The notes: a model not told the origin generated them from the letters alone. 64,000 nucleotides of DNA from Siphonodentalium dalli (GCA_032622095.1 CP136068.1:48354443-48418442); one strand, 5' to 3'; shown: positions 34,370 through 47,858, counted from the first letter of the stretch. Numbers and translations are program-made.

Positions 34370-36152
34370 CACAGTGGATCAACGGACACAAACGAAAACC
34401 GGAAGTCGTAGAGTTCGAGGCGAGGAATTTGTGTTTGCCGACACTGTCTGACACCGTTTTTCTTCTAATAAACACATTTAGACACCAATTCTGAACAGTG
34501 AATATTTCGTCACTAATATTCGACCCGCGGCGATCAGTTATAATCAGTTGTCAGTGCTTTATCGCGGAAAAATATGCAATATAATCATCGCCGCGCGACG
34601 ATTTGTTCCACAAGAAAATGTCAATTATCACAATCATCTCAACAACTTTTCGCCACAACCGTTATATCGATCGAAGCGCCTGTACTCCTCCCACATATAT
34701 TGAGTATTGTCATGGAATGTCTCAGTATTCCAATTTTCCACATTATATACAGGTACCGCTTCGAAATTACTGTCCGGTTAGTCCAAAACATTCAATCATT
34801 AGTCGCTAAATATCTGTCCGCTTAGTCGTGATTCAATTGAAGAGTACCATCTACAATTTATGGTGGAATAAACTCTTTTTCGCAGATTATAAATGCCCTT
34901 CATTATATTTTTGCGTGGCGATGACGGTTATGGATCTTTATATTTCCCCGGCTACAACATGGTCTTTAAGCGGTGTCTTATGCACGCGACACTGAAACTG
35001 ATATCCAATCCTGAAGTCTGACCATGGTCAGTTCTAGATATTTCTGAATCATAATAGACTGATTAATGTGTCATTGAAACTTAATTTGACGATTAAGGCA
35101 CAAGAAAAAGTTTACATAAAAATTATCCAAAGAAAAACAATCAGGAGGGGACTAAAACTGGTATATGATGGGGTGTGTATACTTGTATAGCCATTTTATA
35201 TTGGTCCAATTTCCAGTGCAAGAAAAAAACAGTATTTTGTTATTCCAGGTGATATATACTTGTGACGAAATGCCCACATATTTTCATATGTGACCGTTGT
35301 GAGACACAGGCTGGTGGTTTTTCTGAGGCAATTGGCCATGGAATTCTATAGCATCCAAGTGAACGTTTGTAACTAAACTTTCGCGTAACAAATCAGGAAA
35401 ATACCACCAAAATTGTATGGACACTTCGTCGTGGAGGATGGTGTATGATAGGATAAGAGTCTATCAGACTTGTTCTGTTTTATTTATTATGATTATTATG
35501 ACTATGACTATGTTGTTTGGAGAGAAAAAATGAGCAAAATGTGTTCGGTAACAAAACTAAAACAGCATACTCTTTGCAACAGAGAAAATGTTGGCCAAAT
35601 GTGTCAATTTTGGCGAAAGGCAGCCAACGAAATAACCCAGTTCGACACTGGGGTGAACACCAATAACTGTCCACCGGGTCTGGTCGATCGCGACTAAATT
35701 TCGGGGTGTACAGGACAAACCGGACAGTAATTTCGAAGCGGGTACCTGTAAATAAATTGGAAATTTGGAATACTGAGACATTCCATGACAATACTCAATA
35801 TATGTATTTGTGGGAGGAGAACAGGCGCTTCGATCGGTATAATGGTAGTGGCGAAAAGTTGATGAGATAATTGTGAAAATTTACATTTTCTTGGATATAT
35901 TGTGGAAGACATCGTCGCGCGGCGATGATTAAATTGCATATTTTTCCGCGACAACTGATTCTAACTGATCGCGGCGGGTCGAATATTAGTGACGAAATAT
36001 GCACTTACCTTAAATTGTTCAAAATTGGTGTCTAAATGTGTTTATTAGAACAAAAACGGTGTCATAAAGTGTGTGCAAACTTTGACAACACAAATTCATC
36101 GCCTCGAACTCTACGACTTCCGGTTTTCGTTTGTGTCCGTTGATCCATTGTG
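34370..36152. mobile_element. Transib/RAG-type inverted-repeat element, non-autonomous
   Basis: The left end starts CACAGTGGATCAACGG and the right end is the inverse of CACAATGGATCAACGG. The first ~50 bp of the two ends agree at all but about two positions, and looser inverted homology extends ~430 bp into each side (to ~34795 and from ~35697). The element is bracketed by an exact 5-bp duplication, ATACA (34365-34369 and 36153-36157). Terminal CACARTG heptamers with 5-bp target duplications are the signature shared by Transib transposons, ProtoRAG elements and V(D)J signal sequences. An ACGAAAACC stretch, one base from the RSS nonamer, lies 15 bp after the left heptamer. The ~0.9 kb centre has no transposase-like frame (the one at 35470-35697 is unremarkable). 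Confidence 0.8.
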
Positions 36153-36599
36153 ATACAGCTCTTCCAGGTATACAAATACCCTACACACGGCCATTTATAC
36201 CTTCCAGACTTGCAAAAACATCATTCGTAATCATATATTAACTTTGTGAGAGAAAACTGCATTAGTTCTGGTAATGTCAGTGGTTAAAATAGTAACTATT
36301 AACCAAGGTGTATCAGCAACGTTAGTATTCAATGTATAAGGCATATAAGTCAATTATGTCTTATAGTATCAACCAAAACCTGTAACTGATTACACGGCGG
36401 GCTGGGGCAATATTTATACTCCCTTGGCATCTTGGTGTTCAGTTTGAGTCAATCTGCGGTGAAATGTTATACCGTATTATGTAAACTTAAAACTTTGAGA
36501 GATCGGAAGGGCCTGCGACCCACATAATGGCATATTCCATTGCTCCAATGATCAGTTAACATAAAAGATATATAATAAATGCGGGTTGCAGTGTGCGGC

Positions 36600-36840
36600 G
36601 ATGGATTCAAATTTGAAATTCAAGATAACTGCTGACGGTCATGTTTTTTAACGGATTTTGGACAAAAATGGCTCCCATCTAGAGGTCACCCCGAAGATAG
36701 TTATAAAGTTTGTTGTTGATCGGATGAGGGATATGGTCTGTGTGGTGTGGCAAATGATTTAGTCATGCAAAGAGTGAAATCCAAGATAGCTGTCGGCGGC
36801 CATGTTTTTCATCGAAAATCATTCAAAAATGGTCAGAATC
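36600..36840 (+). repeat. Dispersed repeat, relative of 13590-14070
   Basis: It contains 'tcccatctagaggtcacccc', 'gatgagggatatggtctgtg' and, twice, 'caagata.ctg.cgg..catgtttt'. Confidence 0.65.
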
Positions 36841-36959
36841 CATCAATGAAGGCGCTGTTATATAGGATTGTTGCCACACGAGGACTCCCGCCAACGGTCT
36901 CTCGCCATATTAACAGTCCAGTTTTGATAAAATTGAGAAAAAATACCACGGACTGAAGG

Positions 36960-37686
36960 GATGTACAATCAAAAGATATGGGGTGTGACAACGACCGTGC
37001 TATCGTGGACTACAGGTATATAGCAGTATGGATATGGACTGAGATAATCATGCTCCCATGAGACCTTGAGTAGCTGGGTGGAAAGTTTAACAGAGAGGTT
37101 AAAATTGTATAGACCAAATTAAGTTCCCGTCCCATACACCAAAAATTAAAAACGAAATTCTGAGTCAAAAGGGGCATAAATCAGATAACATTCATTGAAC
37201 CAACCCATTTTCGTATTATTATGATCCACATGTCACATCTGAGTCGAAAGGGGACATATCTCCATCAAAAATGGTTGGACCAGACCCAAATTTTGGTGTG
37301 GATCAAGTAGGTGGGTTCAGTTGAAAATTCCAAGGCGGATATTCCGACCTGACACCCAAATAAAGTCGGTAAATTACCAACTGATGGTCTTCTCAGTCAA
37401 TCATTTTTGACCAAAATTATGAGAATATGCAAATGTTGGTAAACAAAACAACGAATTCCCTAGTAAAAAAAAACCCTGTCGCCACGTCGCCACATGATGA
37501 GTGGAGGTTTGTTGGACGCTATAGAATTTAAGCACAATCCAAATACTAGACATGATCTATTTCCTATAATTTCCGAAGAAATTGCTTTCCGGCACTGGTG
37601 GATGGTTTCGATCTCTTTGTTTTCAAGGATTTTGATGTTTCAATGCACTATATATATGCTCAAAAAGTGTTGCGTTCATCGGTTCA
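36960..37686. other. No gene recognised; one dispersed-repeat relative
   Basis: About 37370-37480 is an inverted relative of 26160-26300. The rest shows only short frames. Confidence 0.45.
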
Positions 37687-37990
37687 CTGCCAAAAATAAT
37701 TTCTTAATAAGATAAAATATCTTGAAACAAGAAAAACTATTTCCTGAAACAGGAAAATAAATCTTATTTTGAGAAATATACCCCCAAAGTCTGCTACATC
37801 AAGAAAATTTAAGAAACTCCCACCAGACAAAAGATAGTTTTCTCAAAAAAGATAGATTTTAGTCTTGAAACAAGAAAAAATTTCCTTACTAAGAAAATGG
37901 CTTCAAAAATTAAATATATATTTCTTGTTTCAAGATTTTTTTTCTAAGTTAAGAAATACTTAAAGAAAATATTTCTAAACCAAGAATTAA
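37687..37990. mobile_element. AAGAAAA-rich element starting CACTGCC
   Basis: It starts CACTGCCAAAAATAATTTC, the inverse of the terminus at 8218 and 50554. It is filled with 'caagaaaa', 'ttaagaaa' and 'tcttgtttcaag' phrases. The other end was not located. Confidence 0.55.
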
Positions 37991-38059
37991 TTGTTATGTA
38001 CAAATTACTGCTGTAATAGAATAACTAAAAGTCCAACGATAGCAAAATTGTGATCAAAA

Positions 38060-38350
38060 TTTTATGGTAAACATTGAAAAAAGTCCAACCTGTTGATTAA
38101 ATATTCTGAAATTCATATTCATACTTAAATATTTGAACTACATGTAATACTACAGCTATAGGATTATATCATTGTTGACAAGTCACTCACTGTAACAGTT
38201 TTGTTTACATAACATTGGAAAAGGTCCAACCTGTTGATTAAATATTCTGAAAATGTTATTCATAGTTAAATATTTGAACTAATAATACAGCTAGAATTAT
38301 ATATTTGTTGACAAATCACTGTAACAGTTTTGTTTACATAACAATAGTTT
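38060..38350 (+). repeat. Two-unit tandem repeat (~140 bp)
   Basis: 'gtccaacctgttgattaaat' occurs at ~38083 and ~38228. Each copy is followed by 'atatttgaact', an 'acagct' phrase and 'ctgtaacagttttgtttaca'. Confidence 0.8.
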
Positions 38351-38639
38351 CAACAGCTGTAATTTTGTTATTGGCAATCTGTCAGTAAGTGTTTTTATCT
38401 ATTACTCAATGCGCTTAGGGCATGCTGACCTTTATACAATTTTAATAAAATTTTGTTTGCACAATATAGTGGGTCGCCATTGAGGAGGCCTCCCTTGAAA
38501 TCTCCAGTTGGTGGTTTGCCACACCATCCCGAACTAGACAAACCTCTCTGGTGGCCCCTTGCATTGAACCTATTAATTAAACCGGTACTTCAAGCTGGTA
38601 TATACCCCTCTTATATAAGGATGGAAGATGCTACCAATT

Positions 38640-41265
38640 TCAAACCGATGGTATTTCTTCAGAGTTGACTCTCTTGTATTATGAAAGCAAGCCCAATGAG
38701 GCCATGCACCTATTGCATGTTTATAACACACAAAAGACTATATCTTAGCAGAATGCATGTCTCTGATGATACAAACAATAAAATATCCAATTTATCCATA
38801 GTTGAATTTCATTTGGCTATATAGGAAAGCATACAATGTGGCTTTTATTTAGTTTCCACAAAGTATTTTAAGTAAAATATCCATCAAGTGATGTATTCTG
38901 CCTTGTCCTATATATTAAAATGCATGCAATGGCCATGAGAAATGCTTAATTTATTGGTAGAGATGTCAATCAGATAAGAAATACTGACATTTTAGGTTTG
39001 ATACACCATTTCAGCTGGCTTGGCATCTTTTAAATTTGGAACCTAAGGGAATTTATTCAGCTTTGACTCTCTAAATTATGGAAGAAAGCCCAAATGAAGC
39101 CACTATTTGCATGTTAGTAACATGTATAAGGCTATATCTCAACAGAATACATGTCTCTGATAAAATGCACAATAAAATATCAATAGTTCAATTGCATTTG
39201 GCTATAGAGGGATGCATACAATATTGGTTTTATGTAGTTTCCACAGACTATTTTAAGTAAAATATCCATCAATTGATGTTTTCTACATAGCCTTGTATAT
39301 TAAAATGCATGTAATGACCATGGAAAATGTTTAATTCATTAGTTGATAGGTCCATCTGATAAGAAATACTGACAATTGAGGTTTAAAATACCATTTCATG
39401 GGATTATGGGATCATAAATATCAAACTAAGGGAATTTCTTCAGATTTGACTCTCTAAATAATGGAAGAAAGCCCAAATGAAACCACTATTTGCATGTTAA
39501 TGACATGTATAAGGCTATATCTCAACAGAATACATGTCGCTGATAAAATACACCATAAAATATCCATAGTTTAATTGCATTTGGCTATAGAAGGATGCAT
39601 ACAATATTGCTTTTAAGTAGTTTCCACAGACTATTTTAAGTAAGATATCCATCAAATAATGTTTTCTACCTTGCCCTATATAGCATAATGCACGCAGTGA
39701 CCATGAGAAATGTTTAATTTATTGGTAGAGATGTCCATCTGATAAGAAATACTGCCATTTGAGGTTTGATACACCATTTCAGCTGGCTTGGCATCTTACA
39801 AATTTGAAATAAGGGAATTTATTCAGCTTTGACCCTCTAAATTATGGGAAAAAAGCCTAAATTATGCCATTATTGGCATGTTTATAACATATATAAGGCT
39901 ATATCTGAACAGAATACATGTCTCTGATGAAATCAACAATAAAATATCCATAGTTTAATTTGTTTTGGCTATACAGGGATGCATACAACATGGCTTTTAG
40001 GTTGTTTCCACAGACTATTTTAAGTTAAATATTCATCAAATGATGTTTTCTGCCTTGTCCTGTATATTAAAATGCATGCAATGACCATGAAAAATGTTTA
40101 ATTTATTGGTAGAGATGTCCATCTGATAAGAAATACTGCCATTTGAGGTTTGATACACCATTTCAGCTGGCTTGGCATCTTACAAATTTGAAATAAGGGA
40201 ATTTATTCAGCTTTGACCCTCTAAATTATGGGAAAAAAGCCTAAATTATGCCATTATTGGCATGTTTATAACATATATAAGGCTATATCTGAACAGAATA
40301 CATGTCTCAGGTGAAATAAACAATACAACATCCATAGTTTAATTTGATTTGGCTATACAGGGATGCATACAACATGGCTTTTAGGTTGTTTCCACAGACT
40401 ATTTTATGTAAAATATCCATCAAATGATGTTTTCGGCCTTGTCCTGTATATTAAAATGCATGCAATGACCATGAAAAATGTTTAATTTATTGGTAGAGAT
40501 GTCCATCTGATAAGAAATACTGTCATTTGAGGTTTGATACACCATTTCAGCTGGCTTGGCATCTTACACATTTGAAATAAGGGAATTTATTCAGCTTTGA
40601 CCCTCTAAATTATGGGAAAAAAGCCTAAATTATGCCATTATTGGCATGTTTATAACATATATAAGGCTATATCTGAACAGAATACATGTCTCAGGTGAAA
40701 TAAACAATACAACATCCATAGTTTAATTTGATTTGACTATACAGGGATGCATACAATATTGCTTTTATGTAGTTTCCACTGATTATTTTAAGTAAAATAT
40801 CCATCAAATGATGTTTTCTACATTGCCTTGTATATTAAAATGCATGTAATGACCATGGGATATGTTTAATTTATTAGTTGATATGTCCATCTGATAGGAA
40901 ATACTGACATTTGAGGTTTTAAATACCATTTCATGGGATTATGGGATCATAAATATCAAACTAAGGGAATTTCTTCAGATTTGACTCTCTAAATGATGGA
41001 AGAAAGGCCAAATGAAGCCACTATTTGCATGTTTATAACATGTATAAGGCCATATCTTTGCAGAATGCTTTTCTCTGATAATAAAACAAATAACATATCT
41101 ATATTTCATAGTTTAGTTGGCAAAACAGGGTGCATAACATGTGGTTTTAAAGTAGTTTCACAGACTATTTTAACTAGAATATCAATTAAATGATGTAATC
41201 TAACTTGCCCTGTGTTTTAAAATGCATACACTGACCATGATAAATGTTTAATACAAACACCGTCC
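38640..41265 (+). repeat. Satellite array, ~384-bp unit, about seven copies
   Basis: The phrase 'ttga(c/t)..tctctaaa' recurs near 38665, 39063, 39446, 39831, 40215, 40599 and 40983, giving periods of 398 then 383-384. Units carry 'aaggctatatct.aacagaat', 'ttggctata.agggatgcata', 'ttccacagactattttaagt' and 'ggtagagatgtccatctgat'. Units 4-6 are nearly identical. Units 3 and 7 share variants not found in 4-6 ('catgggattatgggatcata'). The small frames within it are not genes. Confidence 0.92.
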
Positions 41266-41302
41266 TTAATGCTGCACCAGCCTAACTCCAGTTATGAAAG
41301 GG
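41240..41302. mobile_element. Isolated right end of a piggyBac-like MITE
   Basis: CTCCAGTTATGAAAGGG, followed by TTAA at 41303, repeats the right terminus of the element at 12287-12520. No matching left end was found, so this is a truncated copy at the edge of the satellite. Confidence 0.55.
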
Positions 41303-41385
41303 TTAAATTAATAAACAAAGGTTACACAGACATCCCCCCTTCAACAGCGCGGTGAGTGTGTTTTTTGTGTAATATATGTCATATC

Positions 41386-41760
41386 CGGTATAAGAGCCCC
41401 CCCCCCCCATTTCGTACGCTGTATTCCATGCCCTGTTATGAGGTACGCCATATTCCGGCCCCTCTGTTAGGAGGTATTCGGTATTCCAAAAATACCGGTA
41501 TTCGTATACCAACCTTCCAATAAAACGATCATAAGAATAATACAAATGCGATGTTTGTCACAATAAATGCACGGTTTGACATACAGATCGTCGATCATCA
41601 ATTTATATCAATTTAGACATGGACATGATGACCGGCGTTCTTACGGCAATAGAGAATTTATCCATATGGCTGTTAACTGGTATTTCCTATTCCACCCTCT
41701 GTGTTAAGTGGTATTATTCCGTATTCCAGGGGGTTGGGGTGCTCTTATATGGTGTGAAGT
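41386..41760. mobile_element. Possible inverted-repeat element with poly-C near the end
   Basis: Left 'ggtataagagccccccccc' and right 'ggttggggtgctcttatatg' are inverted relatives. Between them 'tattcc' phrases ('gtattccatgccctgttatg', 'ggtattcggtattcc') recur on both sides. No target duplication was determined. Confidence 0.4.
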
Positions 41761-41769
41761 TTACAACTA

Positions 41770-42600
41770 ATGTGGCAGTCATGAAATTTTTAATTATTAG
41801 AACTGTTTGGGATATATACACCCCAATAACCCTGTCTTCACGCTCCTGTTGGTGGTGGCCTTATCAATCTATTGCTTCGTTGAACTTTTATTTGAGGTGA
41901 TAGTTCTTGATGCGTGTAATTTCGTTCCACTTTACAACAGCGCACAATGATTCCTATTTTTTTTACCTACCGGCGCAGATCGAGGCTGGACGTACATCTT
42001 ACGTTTTCATACTCATAGGATACAAATTGATCGGATTTTAGGTAAGTGAAACTAATTAGTAATCAATTGAAGTGATTTCTCATTATGAACAGACTGTTAC
42101 TAGTAAAATACTTAATCGAACTACAATTAAAAATGCACGACTTATCCTGTTTTATTCAAATGAAATTTGATAGTAAATCGGCCTAATTTTGTTTCCGTTA
42201 AATATTTCAGAAAATGGAATCCGTCATTGATAAATGAACATTTTTTTGGTCAAAATAGTAACTTCTGACGGACTATGATTATATGGCATTTATGAATCAT
42301 ATATAAAGGTAGCCCTACACAATATTCCCAACTGTGTTCCCAACTGCAAAAACGATTTTTAATGAATTATAAATTGGCCTAAATTTGATGCTTCATAAAA
42401 GGAAAAACTGTCCGGGAATGGCTATTTTCGTCTGCAAAATCAAATTCTGCCATAAATGCAGTGTATTATCGGTCGACATTAATATGACAATAGTTGGAAT
42501 ATTAAAAGTTCCCAGTTATTGAAAATATACATGTAGCTTATAAGGAAATTGTCAGTTATGATCAGTTATACCGGTACTTCATACCATTATTCTAACAAAT
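41770..42600. other. No gene recognised
   Basis: AT-rich sequence just upstream of the second duplicated segment. There is no coding signature or clear repeat. Confidence 0.4.
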
Positions 42601-44153
42601 GTCAACCTGATAGAATTCCCACAATCTCTTTAATATTGTCATGCCATGGCCAATTTAACACTAAGTGAACGTTCAGATTACCACGATACAATCGTAAGTG
42701 GAAATATTTCTGTCGTAGGAAGTAACCGCTCAACTGTGCATGCTCACCTCAAAATCGTAGGTAAAAAATAATATCATGCACTGTTTTATTTAAAAGCGAA
42801 ATTGTGGCGTATCCTTGGTTATCCCCATTTGCGACGTAATCACTAATCAGTCATGTGTATGTAAAAATTGTGGCCTGAAGGATCGCATGATAGTCAATCA
42901 CATGCTTTACAAAAAAACTGTGATTTCATCATACATGTGTACGACATCGTAATCATGTGAACAAACTATCCACGATCTCGTCGATCCCGGTTCCTCCACT
43001 TAAGATTGTATCTTTCATCTGTACGTTCACTGAGTGAACATTCATGATTCATATGACTACGATTCAATTGTAAGTGGACAGATTCCCATCTTGGGTAATA
43101 ACCGATAGTTGGACTGCGCATGCTCACGACATGATCACGAGTTATATCAATGCAGAATTGCAAAATTGTGACGTATCCTTGGTTACCTCCACTTGGTGAA
43201 ATTTGCGTGTACGTAAAAATCGTACAAAGTAAATGGAAATATCATAGGATAGTTAATCACGTGGTTAACCACCGATATTAAATATACTCATCTGCGATGA
43301 CATCGTAACAAACTATCCATGATTTTGTCAGGCCCGAATCCTCCACTTACGATTGAATTATGGTCTTCTGACATCTGAATCGCCGAAAATGCTAATATTA
43401 TTGGAAGAATGAACTTTACACTTGTTTTTTGAATATGTTTGCAAATTATGAAAATACATGCATCCATATCAAATATATATGTACATGTATTTTTTCTTCA
43501 ATTACAGAAATACCAGATTCATTAGCCATGGTGGATGCGGCATCATGCCCTCTCATCTTCAACATATGAAGATTGATTTCGCCCATGATTAGTCTTAAGC
43601 GTCGGTCCTGTCTAGCTAGACACGTGGCAATGAACAAATGACAGGTGAAATATCACTGGAAGTCTGTTCGCCAAAATACCAGTGGTGAGTTTATATCTAT
43701 AGCTACCATGCAGATGAATATTTGTACATTGTCACCAATACATGTATATACCGCTATCCTCAAAATTATGGACCTTAAAAATGGGGGGGGGGGGCAGGGG
43801 GGCCGGAAAAAAAACTGCAGACACAGGGTGGAAAAAACTGTTTTCTTCGGTTTGGGTACCCCCCCCCCCCCAAAACAGCAAAAACTGCAGTTTGTTTCCA
43901 CTGACCATTTGCCCCCCCCCCCCCCCCAGAAAAATCAAATCTACCCCAGCCGGACAACAACTCGGTTTGACCGGAAACCGAAAAAAACACCTGAGCATAC
44001 AATTCACGAGAAGGTGCTTGGTAACTTAGTTTAGATTATTATGACTAAAATGGTCATTGTCTACCAGTAGAACGCAGATTTGTACCTCGTGATGTCATGA
44101 CATGTACAAACATGTATATTGGTGATCGCAACGCTATGTATGCACTTTAAAAA

Positions 44154-44486
44154 ATGACAACTAGTCATTACCTCGACTTTGAAAAATCTGATGCAAATGA
44201 GATGAGTGAGATACCAGCATATAACTGTTTTCTGATACCATTGGAGGAGAAATTGTTTAATACATGGGATAGTTCTGCAGTAAAAATTTGCCAGATAAGC
44301 GATCGCAGGGTAGAATTCTGCAATCGACTGGTAGACACTGACATAGTTGGCATTATTAAGAGGGTTAATGGGGTCAATATCACATGTAAACCAAGACAGT
44401 GGTTATCCAAAATTGTTTTATGTGGATTGTACTACTCATGTATATATGATTTGGATATTAAGGTTAATCCATATTCTATAAAATGA
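44154..44486 (+). CDS. Hypothetical 110-residue ORF, intact in copy 2
   Basis: The frame runs from ATG 44154 (context AAAATGA) to TGA. It starts MTTSHYLDFEKSDANEM and includes IPAYNCFLIPLEEKLFNTW, VKICQISDRRVEFCNRLVD and NITCKPRQWLSKIVLCGLYY. I recognise no family, signal peptide or clear membrane segment. The copy-1 version differs by a whole-codon indel, one replacement, one synonymous change and a stop. The in-frame indel is mildly in favour of coding. The minus strand is open over 44168-44410 in both copies, which argues for caution. It may be a single exon, a transposon remnant or chance. No expression signals could be assigned. Confidence 0.35.
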   Translation: MTTSHYLDFEKSDANEMSEIPAYNCFLIPLEEKLFNTWDSSAVKICQISDRRVEFCNRLVDTDIVGIIKRVNGVNITCKPRQWLSKIVLCGLYYSCIYDLDIKVNPYSIK

Positions 44487-45102
44487 GAGAAAATTGAAGT
44501 TGTGAGTCTGAAAATACATATTTGGAATTTTTTTTACATGCAACCCCCCCTAAAGGAATAAGGACAAAATTTTACGTGTAAATTTTTTACGCCCAGGTAC
44601 CCCCCCCCCCCCACCCCCGGTACGTTGTGTCCCGCAGTTTTTTTTCCACCGGGGGGGGGATACCTGGTAATGATCGCAGTATATGATATCCACCACGGTA
44701 TCAAGTCGATTACTGTTGTGGAGCACCATGCAGTTATGATACACCAACAAATATCACACCAAAAGTTGAAAATTAAAACAGCCACATGCATCTTGTTCAA
44801 TGAACTTATATATGCATGAATAAGATGAATCACTAAATTATATTTTCATGCTTGTTTGTGTAATGCCAATCAATGCAGCCTGACAACATGGATGGGTGGA
44901 GTTTATAAATTGACAGCCGAAACAATGTTGGCAACTTCAAAGTTCATTATGTGCTACATTTAACCCCCGTATATACAATACAATTTTTCTATCAGCGTTC
45001 CCATGTCCTATATTTGGAGTACTATATACATATACATGTAACGAATGCCATCCGTTCCACAGATATGAGGAAAAACACTGCATTTTATTTTCATGCATGC
45101 TA

Positions 45103-45234
45103 AACATGACAACATGCATATGGGGTGTAACATGACAACATGCATATGGGGTGTAACATGACAACATGCATATGGGGTGTAACATGACAACGTGCATATA
45201 GGGTGTAACATGACAACATGCATATGGGGTGTAA
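45103..45234 (+). repeat. 26-bp minisatellite, 5 units (copy 2)
   Basis: Same unit as 2624-2789, one unit fewer and without the 10-bp internal duplication. One unit has 'acgtgcatata'. Confidence 0.95.
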
Positions 45235-45911
45235 CTGCGGTATATGCAGCGTTGAAACTGTACTAGTAACCATAATGAGGTGTTGGAGGTTACTGTGCTT
45301 TATATCTTTAATACTGCAGTATTAACGGGGGGGGGGTACTATACTAAGAGGTGGCCAATTACTTTGAGTATACATGTAGCCATACCTCACACATGGAACA
45401 GGGCTTGACTTATTGATTCTTAGGTACATGGAAAAATAGGTACGCGGAGCAATACATAACACCTAGTCTGCTTAGTATATTTTACATAAATATCAACCGA
45501 TTTTGTGCAGTGTTGAAGCGGTAACCTTTCTAGTACTGCTGTGTTAGAAGTTTCTGGTGTGAGACCACACAAGCCATATTTCTGAATAAATCCTGAAAAA
45601 TTACCCACAATCCTGAGGTTAAGTGGTCACTTACTTTGGGCATTACTGTAATTCCCTGACATTCCCCCAATATATGACTAAAAGAAAATTCACCCTTTTG
45701 AAGTTTTGATATCGTTTAACCATGAAATGGCTCGAAAAAGATGTTTTATGAGATTTACGTTTGTTTTTTATTTAATTTTGTTTGTTCAAGTAGCATATCA
45801 AATGAGTGAAATTTTATTTTAGTCATTCATGTGGGTATCGTGAGTGGGGAGATATTTAAGGGGAGGTATCCTGTTACAACGGTATATGCTACTAGTACAT
45901 GTACATAAGTA

Positions 45912-46051
45912 TTAACTGTCATGTGGACTGTTTTTATGGAGATGTAACCGTGAGGTAAGTGGACATAACTTGTGTAAAACCCTTTACATACAAGTTATGA
46001 CCACTTACCTCACGGTTACATCTCCATTAAAATAGTCTACATGACAGTTAA
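45912..46051. repeat. Long hairpin, copy 2, with tip deletion
   Basis: Counterpart of 3451-3597. The tip reads 'gtgtaaaaccctttacatac', 7 bp shorter, with the loss exactly at the apex of the palindrome. Confidence 0.92.
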
Positions 46052-47858
46052 TCCTTATATTTATATATATTTAGCGAAAAAGCCACTTTTGTAAATGTAT
46101 TTAAATTGAATAGTGTATCGTGACAAAAACAGCCCAAAGTACCCAATAGCACCCTTGGCAAAAGTTAATAGGAACAATTTCTCTTCATATTGCAACCAGG
46201 TGATTTATTAAGTCAATCCTGCGCGAGTCCAAATGCGCCCAAAACATTACGCGTTCGTCTTTCCAAACCCAATGACCGTTGACGTATGGATGGTGTTGTG
46301 AGCTTGGTGTTATGAGCCGTTGCGCATTCACCGAGAAATAACTGCAACTAGCCACGTGGGCGCGGACCAATCAGTATGCTGGATTTAGTGATGACAACAC
46401 TTAGTGTGTAAATATATGTATTTGTAGCTGATTCTGACCAACATGCAGCGTTTGAATGGATAACAATACTGTTATAACTGCCCCCCCCCCCCCGGTGATT
46501 AGTTTGGACCGTACATCTTAATAATATGTACATGATTAGTCATTCCGCTTTTCTGATGTCATTACAAGCATTCAAATCTTATTTTTCAGACAGGAGGAGC
46601 TGCCTGATTGGATTGAGACATACAAATTTCATTCAAGGCCTGATATCTGATAACCAATCATAGAATCATGTTTCCTGAGTGTTTCTTGCAGATAATGATT
46701 ACACTTGATACCAATATTATTAATTCTGTCCAAGACTGGATGAGGAAGGATTTCAAATGTTATTCGGTGTACATGTAACGGATACATGTAATCTAGATGT
46801 TATCGGTATTCGTCCATGCATGACATAATGTGAGTTGTTGCTTTGTGACAGTCCTGGCTATATACATGTACCATATGTATACCAATGAATGGTATGCACT
46901 GAATCCAGTACTGTGCAGTGTGCAGCGAAGGGGAGGCTTTAATATATAACCAAATGATGACCAATGTCTTCATCAAAGGCAAAAATGACACATCCATTCC
47001 TTCCTTGATGGAGACCGATCAGTGACGTCTACATTTTATCAGACTTAGTGGTGAAAATCTTGGCAAGTGAAGTTAGTGAATTCAATTCTACAACATACAT
47101 GTACATGTACATGTATGCTTCTGTATGTACCTGTATGAGTCTCAGAAAATGTGCACTATGGCATCCAGTGTATGCATAACCTTTGTTATACCGTACTTCA
47201 TACTACATTGACCAGAATTTGGAGGTGTACCAGTTTCATATCTCTACACAAAGCACAACAGTACCCATGGATCAGTCTCAAGCCTTGTTCTGAGCTTGTC
47301 TGAAGGATATGAACTTTTAAAGATATATTATGCACTTGTTCTGGTGCATGAAACTGATCAGTTAGTACCAAGGCGCTATGCCAACTGGAAGAAGGTAGCA
47401 TTCTACTAACATAGCCGAAAATCGAAAGCAAATCAACCGTATCACTCCATAGAACACATTGTCTGAACTACGCTCATTTGTGAATATTTACTACTCGATT
47501 CGGGGCGCATCTATCGGCGATAATATAACGAAAACGAGTTCGCCTTTGATAGTTACTGCATTTAATTATGTATACGAATGATGGTGTGTGTTGTTAATTT
47601 GGATATAATATTTGTAAAAAGTACTACTTTGAACAAGATTATTCTCCATTTATATTTTATCACCCTATTGGAGTGTTTCACATCACTTTAAGTGACAAAT
47701 TATTGCAGCATGTCAATATAATCAGATTCATGTACATGTACACACATACAGGCCTTAAAATCCATCACAGAATAAAAATATTCTGATGTTCCTTTATCTT
47801 TGTCAACCTGCTGTATCACCAAGTAATATGTACAAGGAGCTTAATGTGGCTTAGACAT

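Larger units (their letters stand above)
42601..47858 (+). repeat. Segmental duplication, copy 2, block A
   Basis: Direct counterpart of 135-5386. It keeps ~58 bp absent from copy 1 near 42700, has five instead of six minisatellite units, and has different poly-G/poly-C lengths. Homology ends after 'ttagacat'. Confidence 0.95.
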
